The notes below the pieces were generated by a model. That model saw nothing but the letters and a program-made list of their open reading frames with translations. It did not search any database and had not been told where the DNA came from. A stretch of 7,088 nucleotides of DNA from JACVCS01 sp038328575 (GTDB taxonomy: Bacteria > Planctomycetota > Phycisphaerae > Phycisphaerales > UBA1924). Location: positions 1-7,088 of the forward strand of contig JBBQMD010000092.1 of the NCBI GenBank assembly GCA_038328575.1. The letters are read 5' to 3'. Below, in pieces: positions 1 to 6,452 of this stretch. The position numbers were made by a program, and so were the translations under genes. The stretch's first letter is position 1, and the number at the start of each line of letters is the position of its first letter.

Positions 1-17
1 GTGATGCTTTGCACCCC

Positions 18-49
18 GCCACTGTGCCACTTTGCCACTCTGCCACTTC
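18..49. repeat. 8-bp tandem repeat, four copies, in the dnaE leader
   Basis: Four consecutive 8-bp units of the form GCCACTNN (GCCACTGT, GCCACTTT, GCCACTCT, GCCACTTC). The whole 32-nt stretch is the exact reverse complement of 2089-2120 inside dnaE. It lies about 50 bp upstream of the dnaE start. The window begins only 17 bp before it, so whether it is part of a larger element on the left cannot be seen. Period and identity are read directly; that it belongs to a dispersed genomic repeat family is inferred from the second copy. Confidence 0.85.
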
Positions 50-87
50 CCGCTCCCCCCTCCGCTACACTGCCCCGACCCCTCTCC

Positions 88-91
88 GGAG
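88..91 (+). promoter_or_regulatory. Ribosome binding site deciding the dnaE start
   Basis: GGAG ends 9 nt before the ATG at 101. The same reading frame is open further upstream, with an earlier ATG at 32, but that extension would translate the GCCACTNN repeat and has no such site. The conserved PHP domain begins only about 20 residues after the ATG at 101, which supports the shorter start. Confidence 0.6.
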
Positions 92-100
92 CACCGCCTC

Positions 101-3100
101 ATGGGCGAAATCACCACCGCCTCGCCCGCCCCCCACACCTCGCGCAACGTCTTCGCCCACCTCCATCTGCACACCGAATACTCCCTGCTCGACGGCGGAA
201 ACCGCGTCGACAAGCTCATGGACCGTATCAAGTCCTTGGGCATGGACAGCGTCGCCTGCACCGATCACGGCAACCTCTTCGGCGCCGTCGCCTTTTACCT
301 CCAGGCCAAAGAACGCAACCTCAAGCCCATCCTCGGCATCGAGGCCTACATCGCCCCCGGCGATCGACGCGACCGCACCTACACCGGCGTCTCCGATGGC
401 GGATACCACCTCGTCCTGCTCGCAGAGAACAACACCGGCTGGAACAACCTGCTCTATCTCAGCAGCGAGTCCTACCTCACCGGCTTCTACTTCAAGCCGC
501 GCATGGACCGCGATCTCCTGCGCGCCCGCAACGCTGGCATCATCGCGATCAACGGCCATCTGGGCAGCGAGATCGGTGAACACCTCTTGGAATACGAGCG
601 CTCCGGCGACTCGCTCTACTGGGACCGCGCAGTCCAAAGCGCCCAGTGGCACGCCGAGACCTTCGCGCCGACCGAAAACGGCCCGCGCTTCTTCATCGAG
701 CTTCAGCACCACGTGCCCGAGCAGAACTCGATCAACAAGCACCTCATCCGCCTGGCCCGTGAGCTAAAGCTCCCCCTGGTCTGCGATAACGACGCGCACT
801 ACCTCGGCGCCGAATCGCACGATGCTCACGACACGCTGGTCTGCATCTCCACCGGCAAGGGCAAGCTCGACCCCGAGCGCATGCGCTACTCCACCGAGCT
901 CTACGTCAAAAGCCCCGAGCAGATGGAGCGGATCTTCTCGGCCTATGGCGACGCCGGGCGCGAGGCGCTGGAGAACACCTGGCGCATCGCGCAGCGCTGC
1001 AACGTCGAGCTCCCGCTGGGCAAGAACAACTCGCCCATGGTGCGCGTCAACGTTCCCGAAGCGCACGAGCTCCCCACGCTCGCGAGCTTCAATGGCGACC
1101 TCGCCGCGTGGTACGGCGCGTACTGCGCCAAGTTCGAGGTTCGCCCGATGCAGAACCCCACGCCAGCTGACATCGCTTCGAGCAAAGTCGAATGCGACCG
1201 CGCGCTGCGCCTCCTCGCCGAGGGCGGCTTCATCTGGCGCTACGGCGCGATCGAGGGCAGCCCAGACGCAATCGCCAAGCGCGCCCGCCTCGACCGCGAG
1301 CTGAAGATCCTCGCCGACAAGGACATCAGCGCCTACTTCCTCATCGTCTGGGATTTCGTCAACTGGGGCCGCCAGCAAGGCATCCCCGCGCTCGCCCGTG
1401 GCTCCGGCGTCGGCACCATGGTCGGCTACGCCCTGGGCCTCAGCAACGCCTGCCCCGTCCGCTACGGCCTGCTCTTCGAGCGATTCACCGACCCCGATCG
1501 CTCCGAATACCCCGATATCGATATCGACCTCTGCCAGACCGGCCGCGCCCGCGTGATTGACTACGTCCGCAAGAAATACGGACACGTCGCGCAGATCATC
1601 ACCTTCGGGACGCTCAAGGCCCGAGCCGCGATCCGCGACGTCGGGCGCGTGCTGGAGATGCCGCTGGCCGACGTGGACAAGGTCGCCAAGCTCGTGCCCG
1701 AGCAACTGGGCATCACCATCGACAAAGCGCTCGAAACCGAGCCCGATCTCAAGAAGCTCTACGACACCGACCCAACTGTCCGGCGCTGCCTTGATAATGC
1801 GCGGGCGTTGGAGGGCCAGGCCCGCCACGCCAGTGTTCACGCCGCGGGCGTCATCGTCGCCACGCGCCCGCTCCACGAGATCGTCCCGCTCTACAAGCCC
1901 TCCGGCGGCAGCGACTCAGACATCGTCACGCAGTGGGACGGCCCAACCTGCGAGAAGATGGGCCTCCTGAAGATGGACTTCCTGGGCCTCCGCACCGCCA
2001 GCGTCATCGAACGCTGTAAGAAACTCATCCGCGAGGGGCTCAGTGAGTCAGAAATCTGGCGCGCAGTCGGGCGAAGAGAAGAGTTTGAGAAGTGGCAGAG
2101 TGGCAAAGTGGCACAGTGGCAGAGTGAAGCCGGCCGCTCACTCTCCGCCGCTCCGCCACTTCCCCCTGACCACCCGCTCGACCTCGACAGACTCGACTTC
2201 TCCGATCAGCGCGTCTTCGAGATGTTCCGCCGCGGCGACACCACCGGCGTCTTCCAGTTCGAATCCCCGGGCATGCGCCGCCTGCTCATCGAGATGAAGC
2301 CCGACCGCCTCGAAGACCTCATCGCCGCCAACGCCCTCTTCCGGCCCGGTCCCATGGACCTCATCCCCGATTACAACCGCCGCAAGCACGCCGAAGACAA
2401 AGTCCCCAAGGTCCACCCCATCGTCGACCACTTCACCGCCGAGACCTATGGCGTCATGGTCTATCAGGAACAGGTCATGCAGATCGTGCACGGCCTCGGC
2501 GGCATCAAGCTCCGCGATGCCTACTCGCTGATCAAGAACATCAGCAAGAAGAAGCACGACAAGATCGAAAAGGAACGCCCCACGTTCATCGAGGGCTCCG
2601 TCAAACAAGGCCTCTCCAAAGACCAAGCCAACGACCTCTTCGAGCTCATCCTGAAGTTCGCCGGCTACGGCTTCAACAAGTCGCACTCCACCGGCTACGC
2701 CATCGTCGCGTATCAGACCGCCTATCTCAAGACCTTCTTCCCCAATCAATACATGGCCGCGTTCCTCACGTTCGAGAGCGCCGCAAGCCAAGTCTCCGAT
2801 TGGCTCCCCTACCTCGAAGACTGCAAGAACACCCGCTTCATTGACCCCGAATCCGGCCAGACGCTCAAGGTCGGCGTCGAAGTCCGCCCGCCCGATATCA
2901 ACCTCTCCCACGCCGACTTCGCCGTCGTCTTCCCCGACGCCGAACCCCGCACCTCCCTCCACGGCCATCTCCGCTTCGGCCTCGGCGGCATCAAGGGCGT
3001 CGGCGATAAAGCCATCGACTCCATCGTCCGCGAGCGCGACCAGATCCACGCCAGCGTCCAGCCTAAAGCCGGCATCGGCCACTCCGCCGTCCTCGCCACC

Positions 3101-4192
3101 ATCACCCCCGCAACCGCCCTCCCCCCGCCCACGCCGCAACTCTTCACCTCGCTCTTTGATCTCTGCGAGCGCGTGCCCGTCGGCGGCAGCGGCGGCAACG
3201 CCGGCTCCGTCAACAAAGCCACCCTCGAAGCCCTCATCAAAAGCGGCGCGATGGATTGCCTTCACACCCGCCCAAACCGCGCCGCCATGGCCGCGTCCAT
3301 CGAGCCCGCAGTCTCCGCTGGCGTCAAAGCCCAGGCCGACAAGGCCAGCGGCCAGGGCGCACTCTTCGGCTTCGGCACAGATCTCGCCGCCGCCTCCACC
3401 CCGCAATCGCTCCTCTCCAAGGTCACGCCCTGGACCGAGACCGAAACGCTCTTCAACGAGAAAGACGCCCTGGGCTTCTACATCTCCAGCCACCCGCTGG
3501 ACCAATCCAAGGACATCCTCTCCCGCTTGGCCAACTGCACCACTCGCAAGATCCGCGACAAGCAGATCGCCCAGGACATGAAGATCACCCTCGCCGCGCT
3601 CATCACCGGCATCCGCCAGATCGTCACCAAGAACGGCAAATCCGCCGGCAGCAAAATGGCCGTGGTCAACCTCGAAGACAAAGAGGGCACCATCCAAGGC
3701 GTCTGCTTCAGTGATTGCTTCGCGCGCCATCAGGCCGCGATCATCACAGACGCCATCGTCCTGGTCCAAGGCAAAGTCGATCTCTCCCGCGGCGAGCCCC
3801 AGATCATCGTTGATCGCCTCGTCTCCCTCGCCGACGCCGCCGAAGTCGCCAAAAAGCTCCGCGTCGTCGTCGACGAAACCCGTCTCAACGGCGGCAGCGC
3901 CGACGCCCTCGACCGCGTCAAGTCCCTCGTCTCCGCTCAGATCGCCCTCCGCCCAGACCCCAACGCCCCGCCGCTCGGCCCCACCCTCGCCCTCGAACTT
4001 CAGATCACCACCCAAGACGCCGACGTGCTCATCGATGCCTCACGCGTCAAGTTCGCCGTCACCCCCGGCTTCCTCGGCTCGCTCTCACGCGTCGTCGGCG
4101 AACCCAATGTCCAACTCGTCGGCGGCCACATCGAGCTCGAACGCCGCGAGCCCAAACCCTGGGAACGAAAGAAGTTTGCCAAACCCGATTAG
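101..4192 (+). CDS. dnaE: DNA polymerase III alpha subunit (DnaE1-type replicative polymerase)
   Basis: Catalytic subunit of the replicative DNA polymerase (C-family), which extends DNA at the fork while bound to the sliding clamp. The predicted protein has 1363 residues; E. coli DnaE has 1160. Domains in order: an N-terminal PHP domain (HLHTEYS near 22-28, TDHGN at 54-58, DNDAHYL near 229-235); the polymerase palm, with RGSGVG at 433-438, PDIDID at 471-476 (D472 and D474 as the first two metal ligands) and KMDFLGL at 624-630 (D626 as the third); the finger region, with GYGFNKSHS at 855-863; a helix-hairpin-helix near 960-980; a beta-clamp-binding-like QGALF at 1085-1089; the conserved ISSHPLD; and an OB-fold at about 1161-1245. 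The extra length comes partly from two insertions: residues about 640-692, which include a translated repeat element, and a Pro/Ala-rich stretch at about 981-1012. All catalytic acidic residues are present, so the enzyme should be active. The gene ends convergently with the lipoprotein gene. Confidence 0.97.
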   Translation: MGEITTASPAPHTSRNVFAHLHLHTEYSLLDGGNRVDKLMDRIKSLGMDSVACTDHGNLFGAVAFYLQAKERNLKPILGIEAYIAPGDRRDRTYTGVSDGGYHLVLLAENNTGWNNLLYLSSESYLTGFYFKPRMDRDLLRARNAGIIAINGHLGSEIGEHLLEYERSGDSLYWDRAVQSAQWHAETFAPTENGPRFFIELQHHVPEQNSINKHLIRLARELKLPLVCDNDAHYLGAESHDAHDTLVCISTGKGKLDPERMRYSTELYVKSPEQMERIFSAYGDAGREALENTWRIAQRCNVELPLGKNNSPMVRVNVPEAHELPTLASFNGDLAAWYGAYCAKFEVRPMQNPTPADIASSKVECDRALRLLAEGGFIWRYGAIEGSPDAIAKRARLDRELKILADKDISAYFLIVWDFVNWGRQQGIPALARGSGVGTMVGYALGLSNACPVRYGLLFERFTDPDRSEYPDIDIDLCQTGRARVIDYVRKKYGHVAQIITFGTLKARAAIRDVGRVLEMPLADVDKVAKLVPEQLGITIDKALETEPDLKKLYDTDPTVRRCLDNARALEGQARHASVHAAGVIVATRPLHEIVPLYKPSGGSDSDIVTQWDGPTCEKMGLLKMDFLGLRTASVIERCKKLIREGLSESEIWRAVGRREEFEKWQSGKVAQWQSEAGRSLSAAPPLPPDHPLDLDRLDFSDQRVFEMFRRGDTTGVFQFESPGMRRLLIEMKPDRLEDLIAANALFRPGPMDLIPDYNRRKHAEDKVPKVHPIVDHFTAETYGVMVYQEQVMQIVHGLGGIKLRDAYSLIKNISKKKHDKIEKERPTFIEGSVKQGLSKDQANDLFELILKFAGYGFNKSHSTGYAIVAYQTAYLKTFFPNQYMAAFLTFESAASQVSDWLPYLEDCKNTRFIDPESGQTLKVGVEVRPPDINLSHADFAVVFPDAEPRTSLHGHLRFGLGGIKGVGDKAIDSIVRERDQIHASVQPKAGIGHSAVLATITPATALPPPTPQLFTSLFDLCERVPVGGSGGNAGSVNKATLEALIKSGAMDCLHTRPNRAAMAASIEPAVSAGVKAQADKASGQGALFGFGTDLAAASTPQSLLSKVTPWTETETLFNEKDALGFYISSHPLDQSKDILSRLANCTTRKIRDKQIAQDMKITLAALITGIRQIVTKNGKSAGSKMAVVNLEDKEGTIQGVCFSDCFARHQAAIITDAIVLVQGKVDLSRGEPQIIVDRLVSLADAAEVAKKLRVVVDETRLNGGSADALDRVKSLVSAQIALRPDPNAPPLGPTLALELQITTQDADVLIDASRVKFAVTPGFLGSLSRVVGEPNVQLVGGHIELERREPKPWERKKFAKPD
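2089..2163. repeat. Repeat element translated in frame within dnaE
   Basis: Starts with four 8-bp units of the form AGTGGCAN, followed by AGTG. Bases 2089-2120 are the exact reverse complement of 18-49. A short perfect hairpin follows (AGAGTGA at 2121-2127 with TCACTCT at 2138-2144, around a GC-rich centre). The element closes with GCCACTTC at 2155-2162, which pairs perfectly with GAAGTGGC at 2089-2096, so the whole is an imperfect, REP-like inverted structure. It encodes about residues 663-688, beginning KWQSGKVAQWQSEAG, between the third catalytic Asp segment and the conserved LDLDRLDF segment. No stop or frame change results. The repeat structure is seen directly; acquisition by insertion is inferred because the encoded residues do not look like DnaE. 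Confidence 0.75.
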
Positions 4193-4221
4193 CACCGCAA
4201 GCCACGCCGCGCAACATCACT

Positions 4222-4340
4222 AACCGGCAACCGGCAACCGGCAACCGGCAACCGGCAACCGGCAACCGGCAATCGGCAATCGGCAATCGGCAACCGGCAA
4301 TCGGCAACCGGCAATCGGCAACCGGCAATCGGCAACCGGC
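4222..4340. repeat. 7-bp tandem array, 17 copies (AACCGGC / AATCGGC)
   Basis: Seventeen uninterrupted 7-bp units begin 30 bp after the dnaE stop and end 51 bp before the stop of the convergent lipoprotein gene. Units come in two forms differing at one base. In order: seven C-type (AACCGGC), three T-type (AATCGGC), then strictly alternating C, T, C, T, C, T, C. The array fills most of the 199-bp gap. CCGG is self-complementary, so neighbouring units can fold as CCGG-CAA-CCGG mini-hairpins on either strand's transcript; TCGG units can still pair through a wobble. Such arrays usually vary in copy number. I see no classical stem plus U-tract terminator elsewhere in this gap, so a role in ending the two convergent transcripts is possible but unproven. 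Confidence 0.95.
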
Positions 4341-4391
4341 GAATCCTGCCGCTATGGGCTTTAATCGAATCTGCTGCTTTGCCGCTCCCCC

Positions 4392-4925
4392 TCACTCCCG
4401 CGGCAACTCCGGCATCGACTTCCCCTCCGGCAGCGGCGCATCCCGCACCGGCCCCGCCAGATTCACCGTCCCGCCGCCGTTGATCGGCGCGCTGGGCCGA
4501 TACACGCCCCACTCAAAGAACACGTCCGCGATGCGCCCGGGCGGCACATACGACACCGAGCCCGCAATCGTAAACGGCGCACTCGCCATCCCCGCGCGCT
4601 CGCTGGCGCTGAGCAGCAGCGCCGCCGGAACGATGAACTCCTGCTCGCCCCGCGCCCGCAGCGTCGCCTCGGGCGATCGCGTGACCGTCGCGCTCTTGCC
4701 ACCGATCGACAGCGTGTAGCTCGCGATCCGCAGGGGCAGGCCGTCATCGCCGATGTTCGTGGCTCGCACCCGCACCGCCACGACCACCGCCTCCGCAGAC
4801 GCCTCGATCATCGTCGCGTCCATGACCTGCAGCGTTGGCGTTGGCGCACAGCCGCCCAGCAGCACGCAGACGCCAGCGCTCGCACCACCCATCACCCACA
4901 CCGTTCGCGTGCTCAATCGAACCAT
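4392..4925 (-). CDS. Predicted lipoprotein with LEA14-like (LEA type 2) domain
   Basis: A 177-residue protein with a short N-terminus containing two arginines, a hydrophobic stretch and a lipobox LGGC with the candidate lipidated Cys at residue 26. It is therefore expected to be exported and anchored in a membrane. The mature part has the feel of a LEA type 2 beta-sandwich: alternating hydrophobic strands, a segment ATNIGDDGLPLRIASYTLS followed by a short turn, then a second half ending in a strand near VSYVPPGRIADVFFEWGV. The start at 4925 was chosen because it puts the signal peptide immediately at the N-terminus; the frame extends 16 codons further upstream without adding anything signal-like. 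The ribosome binding site is weak (a G-run directly before the ATG). The gene lies 77 bp downstream of kbl on the same strand and may share its transcript. Export is well supported, the domain is moderately supported, and the function is unknown. Confidence 0.8.
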   Translation of the reverse strand: MVRLSTRTVWVMGGASAGVCVLLGGCAPTPTLQVMDATMIEASAEAVVVAVRVRATNIGDDGLPLRIASYTLSIGGKSATVTRSPEATLRARGEQEFIVPAALLLSASERAGMASAPFTIAGSVSYVPPGRIADVFFEWGVYRPSAPINGGGTVNLAGPVRDAPLPEGKSMPELPRE

Positions 4926-5002
4926 GCCCCCAGCGTAGCGTGAAACCGCCCGCCCCGTGCAACGCGCAAGCACCCGCCCGGGCCCCTTCCCGCCCGCTCG
5001 AT

Positions 5003-6325
5003 CTACAGCTTCTTCATCGCGCTCACCAGCTCATCAATGTGCCGCGTCGTGTGCGCCGCAGAAATCTGGCAGCGCAGCCGCGCGTGTCCCTCGGCCACCA
5101 CCGGGTACCCAAACCCGATCACAAACACACCCAGCTCCAGCAGCCGCTTGCTCATCGCGATCGCCTTCGCAGTGTCGTGAACGATCACCGGGCAGATCGC
5201 CGTCGGCGATTCCAACACGTTGAACCCCGCGCCCTTCATCGCCGCGCGCGCGTACGCGACGTTGTCCTTGAGTCTTTGCACCCGCAGCGGCTCCCGCAGC
5301 GTGATCTCAATCGCCTTCTGCGCGCTCATCGCCACCGTCACCGGCAGGGCATTGCTAAACAACGTCGGTCTGCCGCGCTGGACCAGCAAGTCAATCGCCC
5401 GCCTCGACCCCGCCACAAACCCGCCCGCGCCGCCGCCCAGCGCCTTGCCCAGCGTGCCGGTGAACAAATCGACGCGCCCGCGCGCGCCCTGCACGCGCGC
5501 CCCTGCCGCGCCGGCGTCTTCGCTCAGCCCGTCCACCATCCCCCAGTGCTCATGCGTCCCGCGCCCGAGTTTCCCCATCACCCCGTGCCCATGGCTGTCA
5601 TCCACCACCAGCATCGCGCCATATTCATCGCACAGCGCCCGCATCCCCGGCAGGTCCGCGATGCTCCCCTCCATGCTGAACACGCCGTCGGTGACGACCC
5701 AGATCTGCCCGGTGACATCCGGGTTCGCCCGCGCCGCCTCCAGCGCGCTGTGCAGGCTCTTCTCGCCGCGAAGCACGTTGTTGCGGTACACCGCCTTGTG
5801 CAGGCCCTTCTTGATCACCGTCGCCAGCCGGATCGAGTCGATGATGCACGCGTGATTCAGCTCGTCGCTGATGATGATGTCACCGGGCTCGCACAGCGTC
5901 GGAAACACCGCCTCGTTCGCGGTCCACGCGCTCACAAACGTGTAGCTCGCCTCCGTCCCCATATACCGCGCGATCTCACGCTCCAGCGTCTCGTGCGGCG
6001 AGAACGTCCCGCAAATGAACCGCACGCTCGCCGTCCCCGCGCCATACTCGCGCAACCCCTTCACCCCCGCCTCGATCACCTCCGGGTGGTTCGCAAGCCC
6101 CAAATAGTTGTTGCTGCAGAAACACAGCGTGTCGCGAAACGACCCGTCCGGCTGACGCACCTTCACCACCGCATCCATCGGCGAGCCCAAAACCTGCAAG
6201 TGCTTCCACAGCCCCTGCGCGCGAAGCTGCGCGCACAGCGCATCAGCCCGGGTGTCAAACATCGTGCGCGCGAGGCCAGAGTGCGGGTCAGCCTGCGGAA
6301 TAGACGCGAAGTGTGCCATGGTCAT
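5003..6325 (-). CDS. kbl: Glycine C-acetyltransferase (2-amino-3-ketobutyrate CoA ligase)
   Basis: A PLP-dependent alpha-oxoamine synthase of 440 residues. It cleaves 2-amino-3-ketobutyrate with CoA to glycine and acetyl-CoA, the second step of threonine degradation after threonine dehydrogenase, in the cytoplasm. Family motifs: NNYLGLANHP near 72-81; ASVRFICGT at 99-107; LNHAC with the PLP-stacking His158; TDGVFSMEG at 212-220; VDDSH with Asp243 and His245; and TGTLGKALGG with the Schiff-base Lys294. The C-terminal GYPVVAEGHARLR and SAAHT are also typical. ASVRFICGT and TGTLGKALGG favour Kbl over the related BioF, HemA or Spt enzymes. E. coli Kbl has 398 residues; this protein has an N-terminal extension of about 20 residues and an extra loop of about 18 residues at 263-282. 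The start at 6325 has a GGAGG 6 nt upstream; another ATG at 6319 is less well spaced. No threonine dehydrogenase gene is in the window. The only weak promoter-like sequence upstream is an AT-rich patch near 6384-6390. Confidence 0.92.
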   Translation of the reverse strand: MTMAHFASIPQADPHSGLARTMFDTRADALCAQLRAQGLWKHLQVLGSPMDAVVKVRQPDGSFRDTLCFCSNNYLGLANHPEVIEAGVKGLREYGAGTASVRFICGTFSPHETLEREIARYMGTEASYTFVSAWTANEAVFPTLCEPGDIIISDELNHACIIDSIRLATVIKKGLHKAVYRNNVLRGEKSLHSALEAARANPDVTGQIWVVTDGVFSMEGSIADLPGMRALCDEYGAMLVVDDSHGHGVMGKLGRGTHEHWGMVDGLSEDAGAAGARVQGARGRVDLFTGTLGKALGGGAGGFVAGSRRAIDLLVQRGRPTLFSNALPVTVAMSAQKAIEITLREPLRVQRLKDNVAYARAAMKGAGFNVLESPTAICPVIVHDTAKAIAMSKRLLELGVFVIGFGYPVVAEGHARLRCQISAAHTTRHIDELVSAMKKL

Positions 6326-6331
6326 TTGAGG

Positions 6332-6336
6332 CCTCC
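6332..6336 (-). promoter_or_regulatory. Ribosome binding site of kbl
   Basis: GGAGG on the minus strand, 6 nt before the ATG at 6325. The spacing selects this start over the in-frame ATG at 6319 (12 nt) and over the upstream start at 6349, which lies before the site. Confidence 0.7.
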
Positions 6337-6452
6337 AAAGAAATCGCACCGCGCCCGGCCAACCGCCACACGCGCCACACCCGCATTATTCCCCGTCCGC
6401 CGCGCCCTGCGTCGATCGCGCCAGGCGAGAGCGCCAGCGTACCTTCAACCCC

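Noticed and set aside
32..100. Earlier dnaE start at the ATG at 32
   Set aside because: It would translate the GCCACTNN repeat into the protein, has no ribosome binding site, and precedes the PHP domain by residues unlike any DnaE. The ATG at 101 has GGAG at good spacing.
764..1876. 370-codon open frame on the minus strand opposite dnaE
   Set aside because: Same explanation: low-complexity shadow of the dnaE coding frame with no family motif or start signal.
2138..4015. Long open frame of 625 codons on the minus strand, opposite dnaE
   Set aside because: It is a mirror of GC-rich dnaE codon usage: Gly, Ala, Glu, Asp and Val dominated, with no recognisable motif, and it lies entirely opposite a well-conserved gene.
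4059..4328. Minus-strand frame encoding a CRLPVAG-type 7-residue repeat
   Set aside because: The peptide repeat is just the 7-bp DNA array read in triplets (21 bp gives 7 residues); nothing else suggests a protein.
4222..4340. CRISPR array
   Set aside because: The units are 7 bp with no unique spacers and no cas genes nearby.
4926..5002. Promoter or terminator between kbl and the lipoprotein gene
   Set aside because: The 77-bp gap is GC-rich, and no -35/-10 pair or stem with a U-tract could be made out.
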